The notes: generated by a model not told the origin, from the sequence alone. Numbered from the stretch's first letter, positions 34,590 to 44,643 are shown. The stretch: DNA of 64,000 bases from Acidobacteria bacterium 13_1_20CM_3_53_8 (GCA_001920415.1 MNJR01000023.1:1-64000); one strand, 5' to 3'. Numbers and translations: made by a program.

Positions 34590-34799
34590 ATGGCGGACGC
34601 TGGACGAAAAGTGATTGATTGCAGGCTCTACCCTAGCGATAAGAATTGCTCGCTGGCGATTTCAGGGATGGAAGACGAAGTGCTGGATGCTGCAACGCAT
34701 CACGCCGTAACCGCTCACGGGCACACTGACTCGCCTGAGTTGCGCGAGCAGTTGCGTTCCTATTTGAAGGACGAAGGCGAGCAGAGCGCTTCCGCCTGA
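34590..34799 (+). CDS. DUF1059 small protein
   Basis: 69 residues from ATG 34590, chosen for the GGAGGTTAAAATT site before it. The order VIDCRLYPSDKNCSLAISGMEDEVLDAATHHAVTAHGHTDSPELREQLRSYL is the DUF1059 pattern: two cysteines spaced 9-10 residues, an HHAV-xx-HGH stretch and a final helix. Function unknown; the Cys/His set suggests metal binding. No partner is evident next to it. Confidence 0.85.
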   Translation: MADAGRKVIDCRLYPSDKNCSLAISGMEDEVLDAATHHAVTAHGHTDSPELREQLRSYLKDEGEQSASA

Positions 34800-34869
34800 A
34801 AGTTTGCGAGCTATAATCTTCCATTAATCTTCCCCGCAGCACGCTCGAAGCGTGCGCGCTAAAGTCAGG

Positions 34870-34980
34870 GTGATTTTAGATTGCCGATTTTGGATTAAGC
34901 GATTGAGTAGCTCTCAACATGAGATTCAACTGCTCAAACTTAATCCATCACTCCAATCTAAAATCTAAAATCCAAAATCA
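34870..34980. repeat. Heptamer inverted repeat, AAAATCC family, copy C2
   Basis: Left arm GATTTTA, GATTGCC, GATTTTG, GATT; right arm AATCTAA, AATCTAA, AATCCAA, AATC. The element ends 2 bases before the ATG of the TPR gene, which therefore has no ribosome site of its own. A small CACGCTCGAAGCGTG hairpin lies at 34842-34856 just upstream. Confidence 0.85.
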
Positions 34981-34982
34981 AG

Positions 34983-35717
34983 ATGACTAGAGACAACATT
35001 CTTTTCTCAATCATTGGTCTGCTGCTAGGCTGCATCGTAGGCTTTCTCTTTGCGAACTCGTACAACCAGAGCCACATGAATCGCCCGGCGGCGACCATGC
35101 CGGCGGCTACAGGTGAACTGCCGCCCAACCATCCACCTATCTCTTCAAACGGCGTTAGCGACACAAGCGGGGGCGCGACCTCTGGCGCAGGCATGCCTGA
35201 AGTCCAGCAAGCCATTCAACGGGCGCGCAACGAGCCGAACAATTTCGATGCGCAGGTGAAGGCGGCAGACCTTTATCTACAGATAGGGCGCTACGAAGAT
35301 GCCATACAGCTTTTGATGAAGGCGAATCAGCTTCGCCCCGACAATTATGAGACTGTAGTGAAACTCGGTGACACGAATTTCGATGCGAATCATTTCGAAG
35401 TTGCGGAGAAATGGTACAACGCCGCGCTTCAGATGAGACCCAACGACGTAAACGTTCGCACGGATTTGGGCACGACCTTCATGGCGCGCAACCCGCCGGA
35501 CCTCGACCGCGCGATTTCTGAATACCACCGCTCGCTTGAACTAGACCCAAGGCATGAAAAGACGCTTCACAATCTCGTCATAGCCTACACGAAGAAGGGC
35601 GACGCGCGAGCAGCCCAGGAAACTCTTTCCAAACTTGAGCAGGTGAACCCACAAGCGGAAGACCTTGACCGCCTACGCTCAGAAGTAGCACAAATTTCCG
35701 GCAACAATGCAAGATGA
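34983..35717 (+). CDS. Membrane-anchored TPR protein
   Basis: 244 residues. One membrane helix (about residues 6-24, LFSIIGLLLGCIVGFLF) and a Pro/Gly/Ser linker lead to tetratricopeptide repeats from about residue 75 (EPNNFDAQVKAADLYLQIGRYEDAIQLLMKAN and three following units). Similar anchored TPR proteins (CcmH/NrfG-like) work in cytochrome c maturation, and it follows the resB-ccsA pair; an assisting role there is plausible but not proven. Start codon abuts repeat C2 and there is no ribosome site. Confidence 0.75.
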   Translation: MTRDNILFSIIGLLLGCIVGFLFANSYNQSHMNRPAATMPAATGELPPNHPPISSNGVSDTSGGATSGAGMPEVQQAIQRARNEPNNFDAQVKAADLYLQIGRYEDAIQLLMKANQLRPDNYETVVKLGDTNFDANHFEVAEKWYNAALQMRPNDVNVRTDLGTTFMARNPPDLDRAISEYHRSLELDPRHEKTLHNLVIAYTKKGDARAAQETLSKLEQVNPQAEDLDRLRSEVAQISGNNAR

Positions 35718-35719
35718 AA

Positions 35720-35808
35720 TGATAAGAGCAGTTTTTAGTTTTCAGTTTTCAGATAAGAGTCTTTCGCTTCTTTCTGAAAACTGAAAACTAAAAACTGTAA
35801 ACTGCTCT
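35720..35808. repeat. Heptamer inverted repeat, TTTTCAG family, copy A3
   Basis: Left boundary TGATAAGAGCAG, arms of TTTTTAG/TTTTCAG units and complement, right boundary ACTGCTCTT. It fills the gap between convergent stop codons (35717 on plus, 35809 on minus). Confidence 0.87.
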
Positions 35809-36870
35809 TTACGGTTCGATTGTCATTCGCAGGATATTGGCGAGAGGCTGGCGTTGAATTGTCCCGTCGTTCATAACAATCACGACCATTCCGTTTTCGA
35901 CAGTGACGCGGCGCACCGTGTTCATGTAGCGCTCAACGCGCATGCCGTCTCTAGTCTCTATGATTAATCGTGTGCTCGGCTCGGGCTGAGGCGTCGCTTC
36001 GGGTTGCGGCCTTGCTGCGCGCGCAGGCGTTCGGCGGCGCGCCGTCGAAGGTCTGGCAGGAGCCGTAGGCGAAGCGGCAGGTGCATTCTCTGTGCTCGTC
36101 CTTTCGGCTGGCGGCGTCGAAGGCGGCTGCGTGCGCGTTGCGCGGGGCGAGCGATTGCGCGAAGAAGGCTTGCGCGAAGTTCTAGAAGTAGTTCGTGAAG
36201 GTGAAGCGCTCGCAGGTTTTGCTGGCTCGGATGATGCAGGATTCGCAGTCGTTTCCGCTGGCTGAGCCGTAGGTACTGTAGGCGTCGTTATCGCTGTGGA
36301 TTCCTGTCGCGGCTCTTCAATCCTGGCCCCTGCGGAATTCACTCTTCTGGCGTTCGGGTCATGACCCGATGCCGTTGTGATAGGTTCAGGCGTTTGAACT
36401 TCGCCGACTACGGGCGCGAAAGCTCCCGCAAAGCGGATTCTGTAAGTGCCCTCGTTATCGTTCGGGGTGCGCGCTTCGACGCGAAGAATCAAAGATTCCT
36501 GCTGCCGCAAGTAAAAAGTTTTAGAAGTCGTCGTCGCCTGCACGTCAGCCAGCATTCTTATGTTGGTCATAGTGCGCAGGTCAGGTGTAGTGAAAACGTC
36601 AACGGTTCCGTCCAGATTTTTGTACTCGACCGTTATGGTGAGGTCTCCGTTATTGCCCGTGAAGGAATAGAAATGTCTGGTCAAGCGCGCATCGCCTATG
36701 TCTCGCGGCGCAATCGCGCCGTTGATCTCGTTCGAGCGCACAGGCGTCGGATACTCAATCTCGCTCGACTGCGCCCGTGCGCCACCAAGGAACAGAAAGA
36801 GCGCGAAGACGACCAGGCTGAATTTGAAGAATTGAATCATCACTTGAAGAAGAGTTGAATAATCTTTCAT
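35809..36870 (-). CDS. Secreted protein with Pro/Thr/Ser-rich region, unknown function
   Basis: 353 residues. A hydrophobic signal region (FFKFSLVVFALFLFLGG) ends near ARAQS at about residue 35. Residues 36-165 look like one beta domain (HFYSFTGNNGDLTITVEYKN, TFYLRQQESLILRVEART, GTYRIRFAGAF), resembling bacterial pre-peptidase C-type domains. A 130-residue low-complexity Pro/Thr/Ala/Arg stretch follows, then a compact C-terminal piece (RMNTV-type, RVTVENGMVVIVMNDGTIQRQPLANILRMTIEP). I do not recognise the family. Start context has no clear ribosome site and an inner ATG at 36837 is possible. Confidence 0.6.
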   Translation of the reverse strand: MKDYSTLLQVMIQFFKFSLVVFALFLFLGGARAQSSEIEYPTPVRSNEINGAIAPRDIGDARLTRHFYSFTGNNGDLTITVEYKNLDGTVDVFTTPDLRTMTNIRMLADVQATTTSKTFYLRQQESLILRVEARTPNDNEGTYRIRFAGAFAPVVGEVQTPEPITTASGHDPNARRVNSAGARIEEPRQESTAITTPTVPTAQPAETTANPASSEPAKPASASPSRTTSRTSRKPSSRNRSPRATRTQPPSTPPAERTSTENAPAASPTAPARPSTARRRTPARAARPQPEATPQPEPSTRLIIETRDGMRVERYMNTVRRVTVENGMVVIVMNDGTIQRQPLANILRMTIEP

Positions 36871-37005
36871 TAAGGCTGTTGCGCTTCTGTGAAAAGGGCA
36901 GCGATTGAAATTGCGAAAAGCTAGAAGTACTCAGCCCCTTTGAATCCCGCATAGGTTATCAGATATAAGAGCCGTAGTAGAACCTCAGAAGCGCTGGAAA
37001 CGAAA

Positions 37006-37033
37006 ATGGCTGCCAGTCAGAACTGACAGCCAT
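37006..37033 (-). terminator. Rho-independent terminator after tRNA-Leu
   Basis: Stem ATGGCTG-x-CAGT / ACTG-x-CAGCCAT around CAGA; on the minus strand it is followed by TTTTCGTTT. It lies 68 bases beyond the tRNA 3' end. On the plus strand CTATTTTT also follows, so it may act both ways. Confidence 0.7.
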
Positions 37034-37100
37034 CTATTTTTAACTTGATGCCGAAGAGGACGCACTCCAGTTGCATCAAGCATCGGCATTCTTATATTAA

Positions 37101-37182
37101 TGGGGATGGAGAGACTCGAACTCTCAAGGGTTGCCCCACTAGTCCCTCAAACTAGCGCGTATACCGATTCCGCCACATCCCC
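37101..37182 (-). tRNA. tRNA-Leu (anticodon GAG)
   Basis: The minus strand folds as a class II tRNA: acceptor GGGGATG/CATCCCC (37176-37182 with 37102-37108), anticodon stem CTAGT/ACTAG with loop TTGAGGG giving anticodon GAG, long variable arm with GGGGC/CCC pairing, and T arm GAGAGTTCGAGTCTCTC. Discriminator base is A and CCA is not encoded. It reads leucine CUC/CUU. Confidence 0.95.
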
Positions 37183-37205
37183 ACAAATTTACTTTATCAA
37201 AAAAA

Positions 37206-37760
37206 CTATTTGCTCTTAATAGCAAGCTGCTTTCGCTTCTGCCGATAATAAGCATCCCTTCTCTTACAAGTCGTTATATCTGTCAAGCCCAGACTATTTC
37301 CAAATGTCGGAGTTTGACTATGACAGTTCGGGCAAAGGAATCGGAGATTCTCTCTGCGGTTATCATAACGATGACCGTTGATGTGATCAACCGTCAACAT
37401 TAGCGGCTTACCATTCCAGACAGACTCTATCTCGCAGAGCGCGCAACGATACGAAATTCCTACTTCAATCATCGCGCGTCTCAGCTTAAATGCTTGTTCA
37501 TGATTCGAGAGGGGGTCGCGCAAAACGAGGATTTCTTCCGCCTCCGCTTTTCTCGGCCCTCCTCTATGATCGTCGCCTCTGTTCCTCGCTTGACCAAGAA
37601 AATGATCGGTGCCGATTCCGTATTTCTGCACCAACCTCTTTATATTGGATTGCGACCCACCCGTTTGCTTCAGGCCAAGACGACGCAGCACTTCAGCATA
37701 GGAGAGCGAAGATTCGACAATCGGATATAGCATCTCGCAGGTGTATTTGCAGTTTGACAT
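37206..37760 (-). CDS. HNH endonuclease family protein next to tRNA-Leu
   Basis: 184 residues from ATG 37760. The N-terminal third (SSLSYAEVLRRLGLKQTGGSQSNIKRLVQKYGI) is a helix-turn-helix-like region with the G-G-S/N turn. The C-terminal half is an HNH fold: YRCALCEIESVWNGKPLMLTVDHINGHRYDNRRENLRFLCPNCHSQT, with two C-x2-C zinc knuckles and the D-H-I-N-G catalytic strand. Such tRNA-adjacent HNH genes are seen in many genomes without known function. Only 23 bases separate it from the tRNA, so they may be co-transcribed. Confidence 0.85.
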   Translation of the reverse strand: MSNCKYTCEMLYPIVESSLSYAEVLRRLGLKQTGGSQSNIKRLVQKYGIGTDHFLGQARNRGDDHRGGPRKAEAEEILVLRDPLSNHEQAFKLRRAMIEVGISYRCALCEIESVWNGKPLMLTVDHINGHRYDNRRENLRFLCPNCHSQTPTFGNSLGLTDITTCKRRDAYYRQKRKQLAIKSK

Positions 37761-37885
37761 AGCGCACTCAAGCAAGAAAGTATCTTCCCCGATAAATGTT
37801 CGCGTCTGGAAGAATCTCTACTTCGGCTCAACGAATTTTCAAATATCTTCTCGCCCGGTCAGTCGCACAAAGCGAGCATTTCAAC

Positions 37886-38323
37886 TTACCTTCTACGCGC
37901 CGGTGAAGACTGCGGCGTTGCCGCGTTCACATTCGTAGGCTGCGAAGATGTGTTCGATGCGTTGGCGTTGCTTTCGGTTGCGTTCGCCGTTGCTTCCTGA
38001 GCAGTAGTCGCGGCGGGCGATGCAGCCGGTGAAGGCGATGCCTGCGGCGATGATTGAGTATCAGGGTGCGTTGACTGCAGCACGGAGCGCGAGCCTGAAA
38101 TGCCCGGCAGCGAGATGGTCAGTGCGACGAGCATGAATGCGGCGGCTGCGCCGATTGTTATCTTCGCAAGAATGGTCTGCGTGCCGCGCGGGCCAAAGGC
38201 CGTGCTCGAAATGCTGCTCGTAAAGAGCGAACCCGCGTCTGCTTTGCCCGGTTGCAGAAGAACTGCGCCGACCAGGGTTATGCACGCCAGAATGAACAGT
38301 CCGTATAAAATGTAAATTAACAA
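37886..38323 (-). CDS. secG: Preprotein translocase subunit SecG
   Basis: 145 residues, TTG start with a GGGG-rich site upstream. Two membrane helices (residues about 2-20 and 53-72) around the SecG signature VLLQPGKADAGSLF and SSTAFGPRGTQTILAKIT. It assists protein passage through SecYEG. After helix two there is an unusual 65-residue Ser/Ala/Thr/Asn-rich tail ending in PARRR, absent from most SecG proteins. Follows tpiA by 18 bases, a common gene order in many bacteria. Confidence 0.92.
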   Translation of the reverse strand: MLIYILYGLFILACITLVGAVLLQPGKADAGSLFTSSISSTAFGPRGTQTILAKITIGAAAAFMLVALTISLPGISGSRSVLQSTHPDTQSSPQASPSPAASPAATTAQEATANATESNANASNTSSQPTNVNAATPQSSPARRR

Positions 38324-38341
38324 AACGATTTTCCCCTAAAA

Positions 38342-39100
38342 TTATCTTTTGTAGTTAACAATCTCGCCAAAACTTTCAGCCTTAAGACTCGCGCCACCCA
38401 CCAGAGCACCGTCAATGTCAGTCTGCTTCATCAACCCTGCGATGTTATCGGGCTTGACCGAGCCGCCGTAAAGAATTCTCAAATCTTGCGCGGCATCTTC
38501 AGAGTGCCTTTGCGCGAAAACGCGCCGGATAAACGCATGCATCTCCTGCGCTTGCTCCGGCGTCGCGGTGCGTCCAGTGCCAATGGCCCAGACAGGCTCG
38601 TAAGCAATGATAATACGGGACATGTCCGAGGCTGTCAAACCATTGAGGCCGCCTTCCAATTGCCCTCTTACGACCTGTTCAGCCTGCCCCTTATCCCTCT
38701 GTTCAAGCGTCTCGCCCATGCACAAAATCACTGTAAGATCGGATGTAACAGCAGCCTTCACTTTTCGATTCACCATTCCATCCGTCTCCGCGAAAAACTG
38801 CCTGCGCTCCGAATGGCCTATGATGACAAGACTCGCGCCAGCATCGCGCAGCATTACCGGGGAGACTTCACCCGTCAATGCCCCTTCCTCTTTTTCAGGA
38901 GCGCAATTCTGTCCGGCTATCTTTATGTTAGACCCTTCGAGCCTGTCTGCAACCGTCTTCAACGAAGTGAAGACCGGCGCGATAACAACCTCGCAGTGAT
39001 TCGCGTTCGCAACCAATGGCTTCAAAGCTATCGCGGTCTCTACAGACTCCGAGATAGTTTTGTACATCTTCCAGTTTCCGGCTATGACAGGTTTACGCAT
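38342..39100 (-). CDS. tpiA: Triosephosphate isomerase
   Basis: 252 residues, full length. GNWKMYKT at the start, the GHSERR electrophilic histidine block, the catalytic glutamate in [11 protein letters not shown] and the phosphate-loop segment YGGSVKPDN are all present. It interconverts dihydroxyacetone phosphate and glyceraldehyde 3-phosphate in glycolysis. It follows the nucleotidyltransferase gene by 8 bases in the gap-pgk-tpiA-secG run. Confidence 0.97.
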   Translation of the reverse strand: MRKPVIAGNWKMYKTISESVETAIALKPLVANANHCEVVIAPVFTSLKTVADRLEGSNIKIAGQNCAPEKEEGALTGEVSPVMLRDAGASLVIIGHSERRQFFAETDGMVNRKVKAAVTSDLTVILCMGETLEQRDKGQAEQVVRGQLEGGLNGLTASDMSRIIIAYEPVWAIGTGRTATPEQAQEMHAFIRRVFAQRHSEDAAQDLRILYGGSVKPDNIAGLMKQTDIDGALVGGASLKAESFGEIVNYKR

Positions 39101-39108
39101 GGTCTCTT

Positions 39109-39705
39109 CTAAAAATCCAGATCCTCGTCTTTTGTCTCTAGTTCAATCTCTTGCGCAACGAGTTCTCGCCAGTCTTGTAACAAGCTTTCATCCGCACCTG
39201 AGTTCTGTAAAATTGATGTCACTTCGCTCGTATCGCTTTTCAATTCGGGAAATGTTAAAAGCAGAACTGCCAAATCACGCCAATCAGTTCCCGACTTTGG
39301 CTTTCCGCGACGCGAATGATAGGAGACGACTTTGCTGGCAATCAGTTCGGCGGGTGACAGGACTTTAATCCCCTCGATTGTTCGCGTTTCGGGCAAATGC
39401 GCGACAGGTCTCACATCAGCAAGATGGCGATTCCCTGTTTTCTGCACTTGATAAATACGAAAGCCCTTGCCTTTACCGACTTCGCGTACACGCACAGCAA
39501 TATGAAACTTCTTGCTCAACAGTTCGCATAACTCTTCAGCAAGCTCTCGCGCGCGAAACGAAAGCAAGTCTATATCTTGCGTCATGCGCGGCTCATCAAC
39601 ATAAGCGTTGACGGCTTGCGCGCCGAACACAGCAACATCTTCGCGCCCACGCAAAAATTCAAGTATAGTCTCTTGAATAGTTGCCAACGGCAGCGGCTCG
39701 CGCAT
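39109..39705 (-). CDS. AbiEii/MNT-like nucleotidyltransferase-family protein
   Basis: 198 residues from ATG 39705 (GGGAG seven bases upstream); the frame begins 13 codons earlier without a ribosome site. The nucleotidyltransferase core is visible: [26 protein letters not shown], with D-x-D as metal ligands, then a third strand and helices with [33 protein letters not shown]. Family members include AbiEii toxins and stand-alone enzymes. There is no antitoxin next to it; it sits between pgk and tpiA, an unusual place for an abortive-infection type gene. Confidence 0.75.
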   Translation of the reverse strand: MREPLPLATIQETILEFLRGREDVAVFGAQAVNAYVDEPRMTQDIDLLSFRARELAEELCELLSKKFHIAVRVREVGKGKGFRIYQVQKTGNRHLADVRPVAHLPETRTIEGIKVLSPAELIASKVVSYHSRRGKPKSGTDWRDLAVLLLTFPELKSDTSEVTSILQNSGADESLLQDWRELVAQEIELETKDEDLDF

Positions 39706-39758
39706 CACAAACTCCCGAAATGTCAAAACTCCTGCATTGAACATGAAATGTAGATTTG

Positions 39759-40967
39759 TCAGTTCTTGTCATTCAGTGCCGCTACGCCCGGCAACTCGTC
39801 GCCCGCAAGGAATTCCAAGGTCGCTCCGCCGCCTGTCGAGATGTGCGTGATGCGGTCTGCTACGCCAGCCTGATGAATGGCGGAGACTGAATCTCCGCCG
39901 CCGACGATGACGGTCGCACCTTTATCGGCAGCATCTGCAACTGCGCGCGCAATTCCAATCGTTCCCTGATCGAAAGGTTTTTCCTCGAATACGCCCATAG
40001 GGCCGTTCCAGATTATGGTCTTCGCGCCTTCAAGAGCTTTCGAAAAAATAGCAACTGTTTCAGGGCCTATGTCCAATCCTACGTGGCCCAGGTTTGTGAA
40101 CTCAATCGGAATAGTCTTGCTGACTGGCTCTTGTCCCTTTATAGGCTCATAGCTGTCAACGACCTGATGATCTGTTGGAAGAAGTAGCTCGACGCCTGCA
40201 TCTTCTGCGCGCCGACGAATCGCGCGCGCCGCTTCAAGCTTGTCATTTTCGACTAACGATTTTCCAACAGTGAAACCTTCAGCCTTGAAAAATGTGTAGG
40301 CCATCGCTCCGCCTATCAGGAGTTTGTCAACTTTTCGTTCGATAAGAGCGTTGATGACTGGAAGTTTGTCTGAAACTTTCGCGCCGCCGAGGATTGCTAT
40401 GAAAGGATGCTTAGGGTTATGTATGACTCGCCCCAGATATTCAAGCTCTTTCTCCATCAAAAGCCCTGCGACTGCCTGCTTCACATACTTTGTAATTCCT
40501 GCGGTCGAAGCGTGCGCGCGATGCGCAGTTCCAAAAGCATCATTCACATAAACATCGCAAAGGCTCGCAAGTCGCCGGGCAAATTCGTCGTCGTTCTTCT
40601 CTTCTTCTGAATGAAAGCGCAGGTTTTCCAGAAGCAGCACATCGCCATCACTCATCGCTTCAACTTTAGACCGAGCCTCTTCGCCAACGCAGTCTTCAGC
40701 AAAGGCTACAGGTTTTCCAAGAAGCTCTGATAAATGTTCCGCAACTGGCCGCAGGCTATATTTCTCTACACGCTCGCCCTTAGGTCTTCCTAGATGTGAA
40801 GCAAGAATTACACGCCCGCCCTCACTAATCGCATACTGAATAGTCGGCAGAGCCGCCCGTATACGAGTGTCGTCCTCAACCTTCCCATCTTTAATCGGCA
40901 CATTGAAATCAACGCGCACGAACACGCGCTTGTCCTTTAGATTCAGGTCTTTGATTGAAAGCTTCAT
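39759..40967 (-). CDS. pgk: Phosphoglycerate kinase
   Basis: 402 residues. Substrate-binding [12 protein letters not shown] and [11 protein letters not shown], domain-linking [12 protein letters not shown], hinge helix region and nucleotide motif [14 protein letters not shown] are intact. It makes ATP from 1,3-bisphosphoglycerate. It is downstream of gap with element J between. Confidence 0.97.
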   Translation of the reverse strand: MKLSIKDLNLKDKRVFVRVDFNVPIKDGKVEDDTRIRAALPTIQYAISEGGRVILASHLGRPKGERVEKYSLRPVAEHLSELLGKPVAFAEDCVGEEARSKVEAMSDGDVLLLENLRFHSEEEKNDDEFARRLASLCDVYVNDAFGTAHRAHASTAGITKYVKQAVAGLLMEKELEYLGRVIHNPKHPFIAILGGAKVSDKLPVINALIERKVDKLLIGGAMAYTFFKAEGFTVGKSLVENDKLEAARAIRRRAEDAGVELLLPTDHQVVDSYEPIKGQEPVSKTIPIEFTNLGHVGLDIGPETVAIFSKALEGAKTIIWNGPMGVFEEKPFDQGTIGIARAVADAADKGATVIVGGGDSVSAIHQAGVADRITHISTGGGATLEFLAGDELPGVAALNDKN

Positions 40968-40976
40968 AACTACAGT

Positions 40977-41098
40977 GACAAGTGACGAGCAAGAAAGAAT
41001 TTTTAATCTCTAATTTTCAGCATTAAGTTTTCGATTTAAGTAGAAGCTTTAGCTCCTTTATTAAAATTGAGAATGAAAAATTAAAAATGGTTCTTATC
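40977..41098. repeat. AATTTTTAA-type inverted repeat, element J
   Basis: Imperfect hairpin: left GAATTTTTAATCTCTAATTTTC, inner TAAGTAGAAGCTTTAGC, right GAGAATGAAAAATTAAAAAT. The right end reads GGTTCTTATCACTCG, whose complement GTGATAAGAACC matches the end motif of the TTTTCAG family. It lies between gap and pgk, which are in the same operon. Confidence 0.75.
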
Positions 41099-41112
41099 AC
41101 TCGTCAATGCTT

Positions 41113-42147
<1,035 letters not shown>

Positions 42148-42288
42148 CTAAATTGATTCTGTAAACGCGCCGCTTGCCGGAGCAGCGCTTGCTGATGATT
42201 TCAACCAGCGTGCGCACCTGAATCCAGTGGCGCGTCGCTCATCTTCCAATGCTGACCGAAAAACCTGCTGATTTGATTAACGAGAAAG

Positions 42289-42316
42289 ATTATGCGGGCG
42301 CGTGCGGGAGTGTCAA
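42289..42316 (-). promoter_or_regulatory. Sigma70-type promoter of the gap operon
   Basis: On the minus strand a perfect TTGACA (42311-42316) and CATAAT (42289-42294) are 16 bases apart, upstream of gap. It is the best -35 match in the window, fitting a strongly expressed glycolytic operon. Confidence 0.65.
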
Positions 42317-42343
42317 GTTGAACAGAGATTAGTACCGCGTGGA

Positions 42344-42488
42344 GAAGGCAAAAGAAAGTAAAAAGGTAGAAGTAAAAAGGAAAAAGGGATAAGGACGAAA
42401 GCAATTTTTAATTTATAATTCACGCCTGCAAGGCGTGCCCACACTTTTGCCTTTTTACTTTTACCTTTTTACTTTCTTTTGCCTTCCT
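42344..42488. repeat. Heptamer inverted repeat, AAAGGTA family, copy B3
   Basis: Arms of AAAGTAA/AAAGGTA units and the complementary TTTGCCT/TTTTACT/TTTACCT. The loop contains AATTTTTAATTTATAATTC with CACGCC/GGCGTG, the same loop as in copy B4. Between divergent gap and PAP2 genes. Confidence 0.85.
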
Positions 42489-42527
42489 TGAGCTATTTCA
42501 ATTCCATCATCTTCTTAGCTTTAGCAG

Positions 42528-42656
42528 GAAGGCTTTACAGGACTTAAGCGGGTTTTCTCTCTACGTGAGAACGGCTTCTCGTGACAACTACCAGACTTCT
42601 CGCGCTGATGAGAAATATTGCTATAGCTCTTGGGGCGCGCCTTCTTAAGTCCTGGA
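42528..42656. repeat. Spacer with CAGGACTTAAG inverted ends
   Basis: ACAGGACTTAAG at 42537-42548 is matched by CTTAAGTCCTGG near 42645-42656. Between them lie GGGTTTTCTCTCTACGTGAG and AACGGCTTCTCGTGACAACT with several CTTCTCG/CGTGAGA words. It does not encode a protein. It may be an upstream leader of the PAP2 gene or a diverged repeat. Confidence 0.45.
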
Positions 42657-42756
42657 AATCTTTTAATCTTCTCTTCATCTTCTCTAGCATATAGTTTATA
42701 AACCTAAGTAGCCCGCAAGCCATGAGATGAATCGCTTGCGGCGTGAGGAGATTAAA

Positions 42757-43677
42757 ATGAGAAAACCCCTGAAAATTGCGGAGAGCGCACGACGCGCAAC
42801 TCTGCTGTGCGCCATTATTCTATCTGTTTTTGGCTATGCTCAGGCACAAAGCACTCCATCCGGCAATGTTCAGCCCGTGGCAACGCCATCGCCTACACCA
42901 AAAATAAAACCATCCCTTGAGCATGAATTCTTCGCCAATATTCTACGCGACCAGCGCGCCATCTGGACTTCTCCGTTTCATATGGGGCGCGAGGATATGA
43001 AGTGGTTTGTTCCGCTCACGCTTGCGACAGGCACACTGCTCACCACCGATATACGGACAGGTCGCGCGCTCGACGATAACAATCGAACTAGGTTGAGAAT
43101 AAGCAGGGACATCAGTTGGGGCGGAAGTTTTTATTCCACAGGAGGAATTGCAGCCGGGTTCTATCTTGTAGGCCGCGCAACTCACAACTCACGCGCACGC
43201 GAGACTGGGCTGCTCGGCATGGAAGCGCTCATTGATAGCAGCATCGTGGTCGAAGTTTTGAAGGCCGCAACGCAACGACCGCGCCCGCGCTTCGACAATG
43301 GAAGCGGCGAGTTTTTCGTCAGCGGCAAATCTTTTCCATCCGGGCACGCAATAAGCGCATGGTCGCTTGCAACTGTCATAGCCCATGAGTACGGGCGACA
43401 CCGCCCTGCCGTGCAGATCGCCGCGTATGGCCTTGCGACGGCAGTTGCCATCTCGCGCTACACCGGGCGCAACCATTTCCTAGGCGATGTACTTGTCGGC
43501 AGCGCACTAGGCTACGGCATAGGGCGATACGTTTATTTCAAGCATCACGATACGTCCCTGGACGCGGATGGCGGAAACAGTCGAACAGGAGCGCATTCAA
43601 AACTGATCCCGCTCATTGCGCCGCAATTCAGCCGCGCCGAGCGCACTTATGCTATAGCGTTACGATGGGACTTTTAG
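42757..43677 (+). CDS. PAP2-type membrane-associated phosphatase
   Basis: 306 residues from ATG 42757 (GAGGAG upstream). A signal-like N-terminus is followed by the PAP2 acid phosphatase motifs: KAATQRPRPR, SFPSGHAISAW (active-site PSGH) and SRYTGRNHFLGDVLVGSALGYGIG (SRxxxxxHxxxD). Substrates in the family are lipid phosphates or undecaprenyl pyrophosphate. The gene reads away from gap. Confidence 0.88.
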   Translation: MRKPLKIAESARRATLLCAIILSVFGYAQAQSTPSGNVQPVATPSPTPKIKPSLEHEFFANILRDQRAIWTSPFHMGREDMKWFVPLTLATGTLLTTDIRTGRALDDNNRTRLRISRDISWGGSFYSTGGIAAGFYLVGRATHNSRARETGLLGMEALIDSSIVVEVLKAATQRPRPRFDNGSGEFFVSGKSFPSGHAISAWSLATVIAHEYGRHRPAVQIAAYGLATAVAISRYTGRNHFLGDVLVGSALGYGIGRYVYFKHHDTSLDADGGNSRTGAHSKLIPLIAPQFSRAERTYAIALRWDF

Positions 43678-43703
43678 AAGTTATTTCAAAATTTGTAGCA
43701 ACT

Positions 43704-43850
43704 TCTCAACCGCTTTGCGAGCTTAAGTTTTTATCTTTGCGCCTTTGCGTGAACCCTCAATTCTCATAACACGTAAGATTCATGTGAATTGAGGGTTCAC
43801 GCAAAGGCGCAAAGAGAAATCGGAAGCTCGCTGAGAGGGTTTTGAAACGC
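43704..43850. repeat. GCAAAGGCGCAAAG inverted repeat, copy H1
   Basis: A near-perfect 29-base stem (43735-43763 with 43786-43814; GCCTTTGCGTGAACCCTCAA on one side) with a 22-base loop, plus outer arms GCGAGCTT/AAGCTCGC and CTCAACC/GGGTTTTGA. It follows the PAP2 stop. A related copy is at 61563. Confidence 0.85.
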
Positions 43851-43908
43851 TCCCTTAATTTATCGCGCAGTCGGTAGATGAACGCTCTTCGCGCGTTCGT
43901 GAATTTTG

Positions 43909-44643
43909 ATGAGAGTATTGCTGGTTGAAGACGACCCGCGCATCGCACGGTTCATTTCAAAGGGACTGCGCGAACAGAGCTACGCCGTTGATGTCACAGC
44001 AGACGGTGAAGATGCTCTCTACAAATTGGCTGTCAACGATTACGATGCTGTGATTCTGGATCTCATGATTCCGGGGCGCGATGGATTCGAAGTTTGCAGC
44101 GAGCTTCGGGCAACGGGTTCCAACGTTCCCGTGCTCATGTTGACGGCGCGTGATGCTGTGCAGGATAGAGTCAGAGGATTAGACGCGGGCGCAGACGATT
44201 ACCTCACGAAGCCTTTCGAGGTCGCCGAATTGCTCGCGCGTCTTCGTGCGCTGCTCAGGCGCGGCCATGCAGTACAGCCTGCTACCATCACCATCGCAGA
44301 CCTAATCATTGACACACGCCCGCACAGGGTCACGCGCGGTGGGCGCAAGATTGAATTGACAGCGAAAGAGTATGCGCTGCTCGAATATCTTGCGCGCGAG
44401 CGTGGGCGCGTGCTCTCGCGCGCTGAGATTGCCGAGCATGTCTGGGACGAGAATTTCGATCCCTTCTCGAATCTCATTGACGTAAACATCAACCGGCTGC
44501 GCCGCAAGATTGATGACGGCTTCTCTACGCCGCTCATTCATACGCGGCGGGGCGAAGGCTACATGCTGAGCACGCCGGACGATTCCGCCGGAGCGGAGAC
44601 AGAGACCGAAAACAGGAGCGAATCGAGAAGCAAAGATGTTTGA
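43909..44643 (+). CDS. OmpR-family response regulator
   Basis: 244 residues from ATG 43909. Receiver domain: acidic EDD near residue 7, phospho-acceptor in VILDLMIPGRDG (Asp about residue 51), TA and LTKPFEVAELLAR with the conserved lysine. DNA-binding winged helix from about residue 125 (LTAKEYALLEYLARERGRVLSRAEIAEHVWD, then NINRLRRKID). It overlaps the sensor kinase gene by 8 bases. With the PepSY protein and efflux genes downstream, it probably controls the export operon. Confidence 0.93.
   Translation: MRVLLVEDDPRIARFISKGLREQSYAVDVTADGEDALYKLAVNDYDAVILDLMIPGRDGFEVCSELRATGSNVPVLMLTARDAVQDRVRGLDAGADDYLTKPFEVAELLARLRALLRRGHAVQPATITIADLIIDTRPHRVTRGGRKIELTAKEYALLEYLARERGRVLSRAEIAEHVWDENFDPFSNLIDVNINRLRRKIDDGFSTPLIHTRRGEGYMLSTPDDSAGAETETENRSESRSKDV

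Noticed and set aside
37206-37760. HNH gene as part of a prophage or intron
   Set aside because: No integrase, att-type repeat or intron sequence was seen next to the tRNA; the tRNA is intact.
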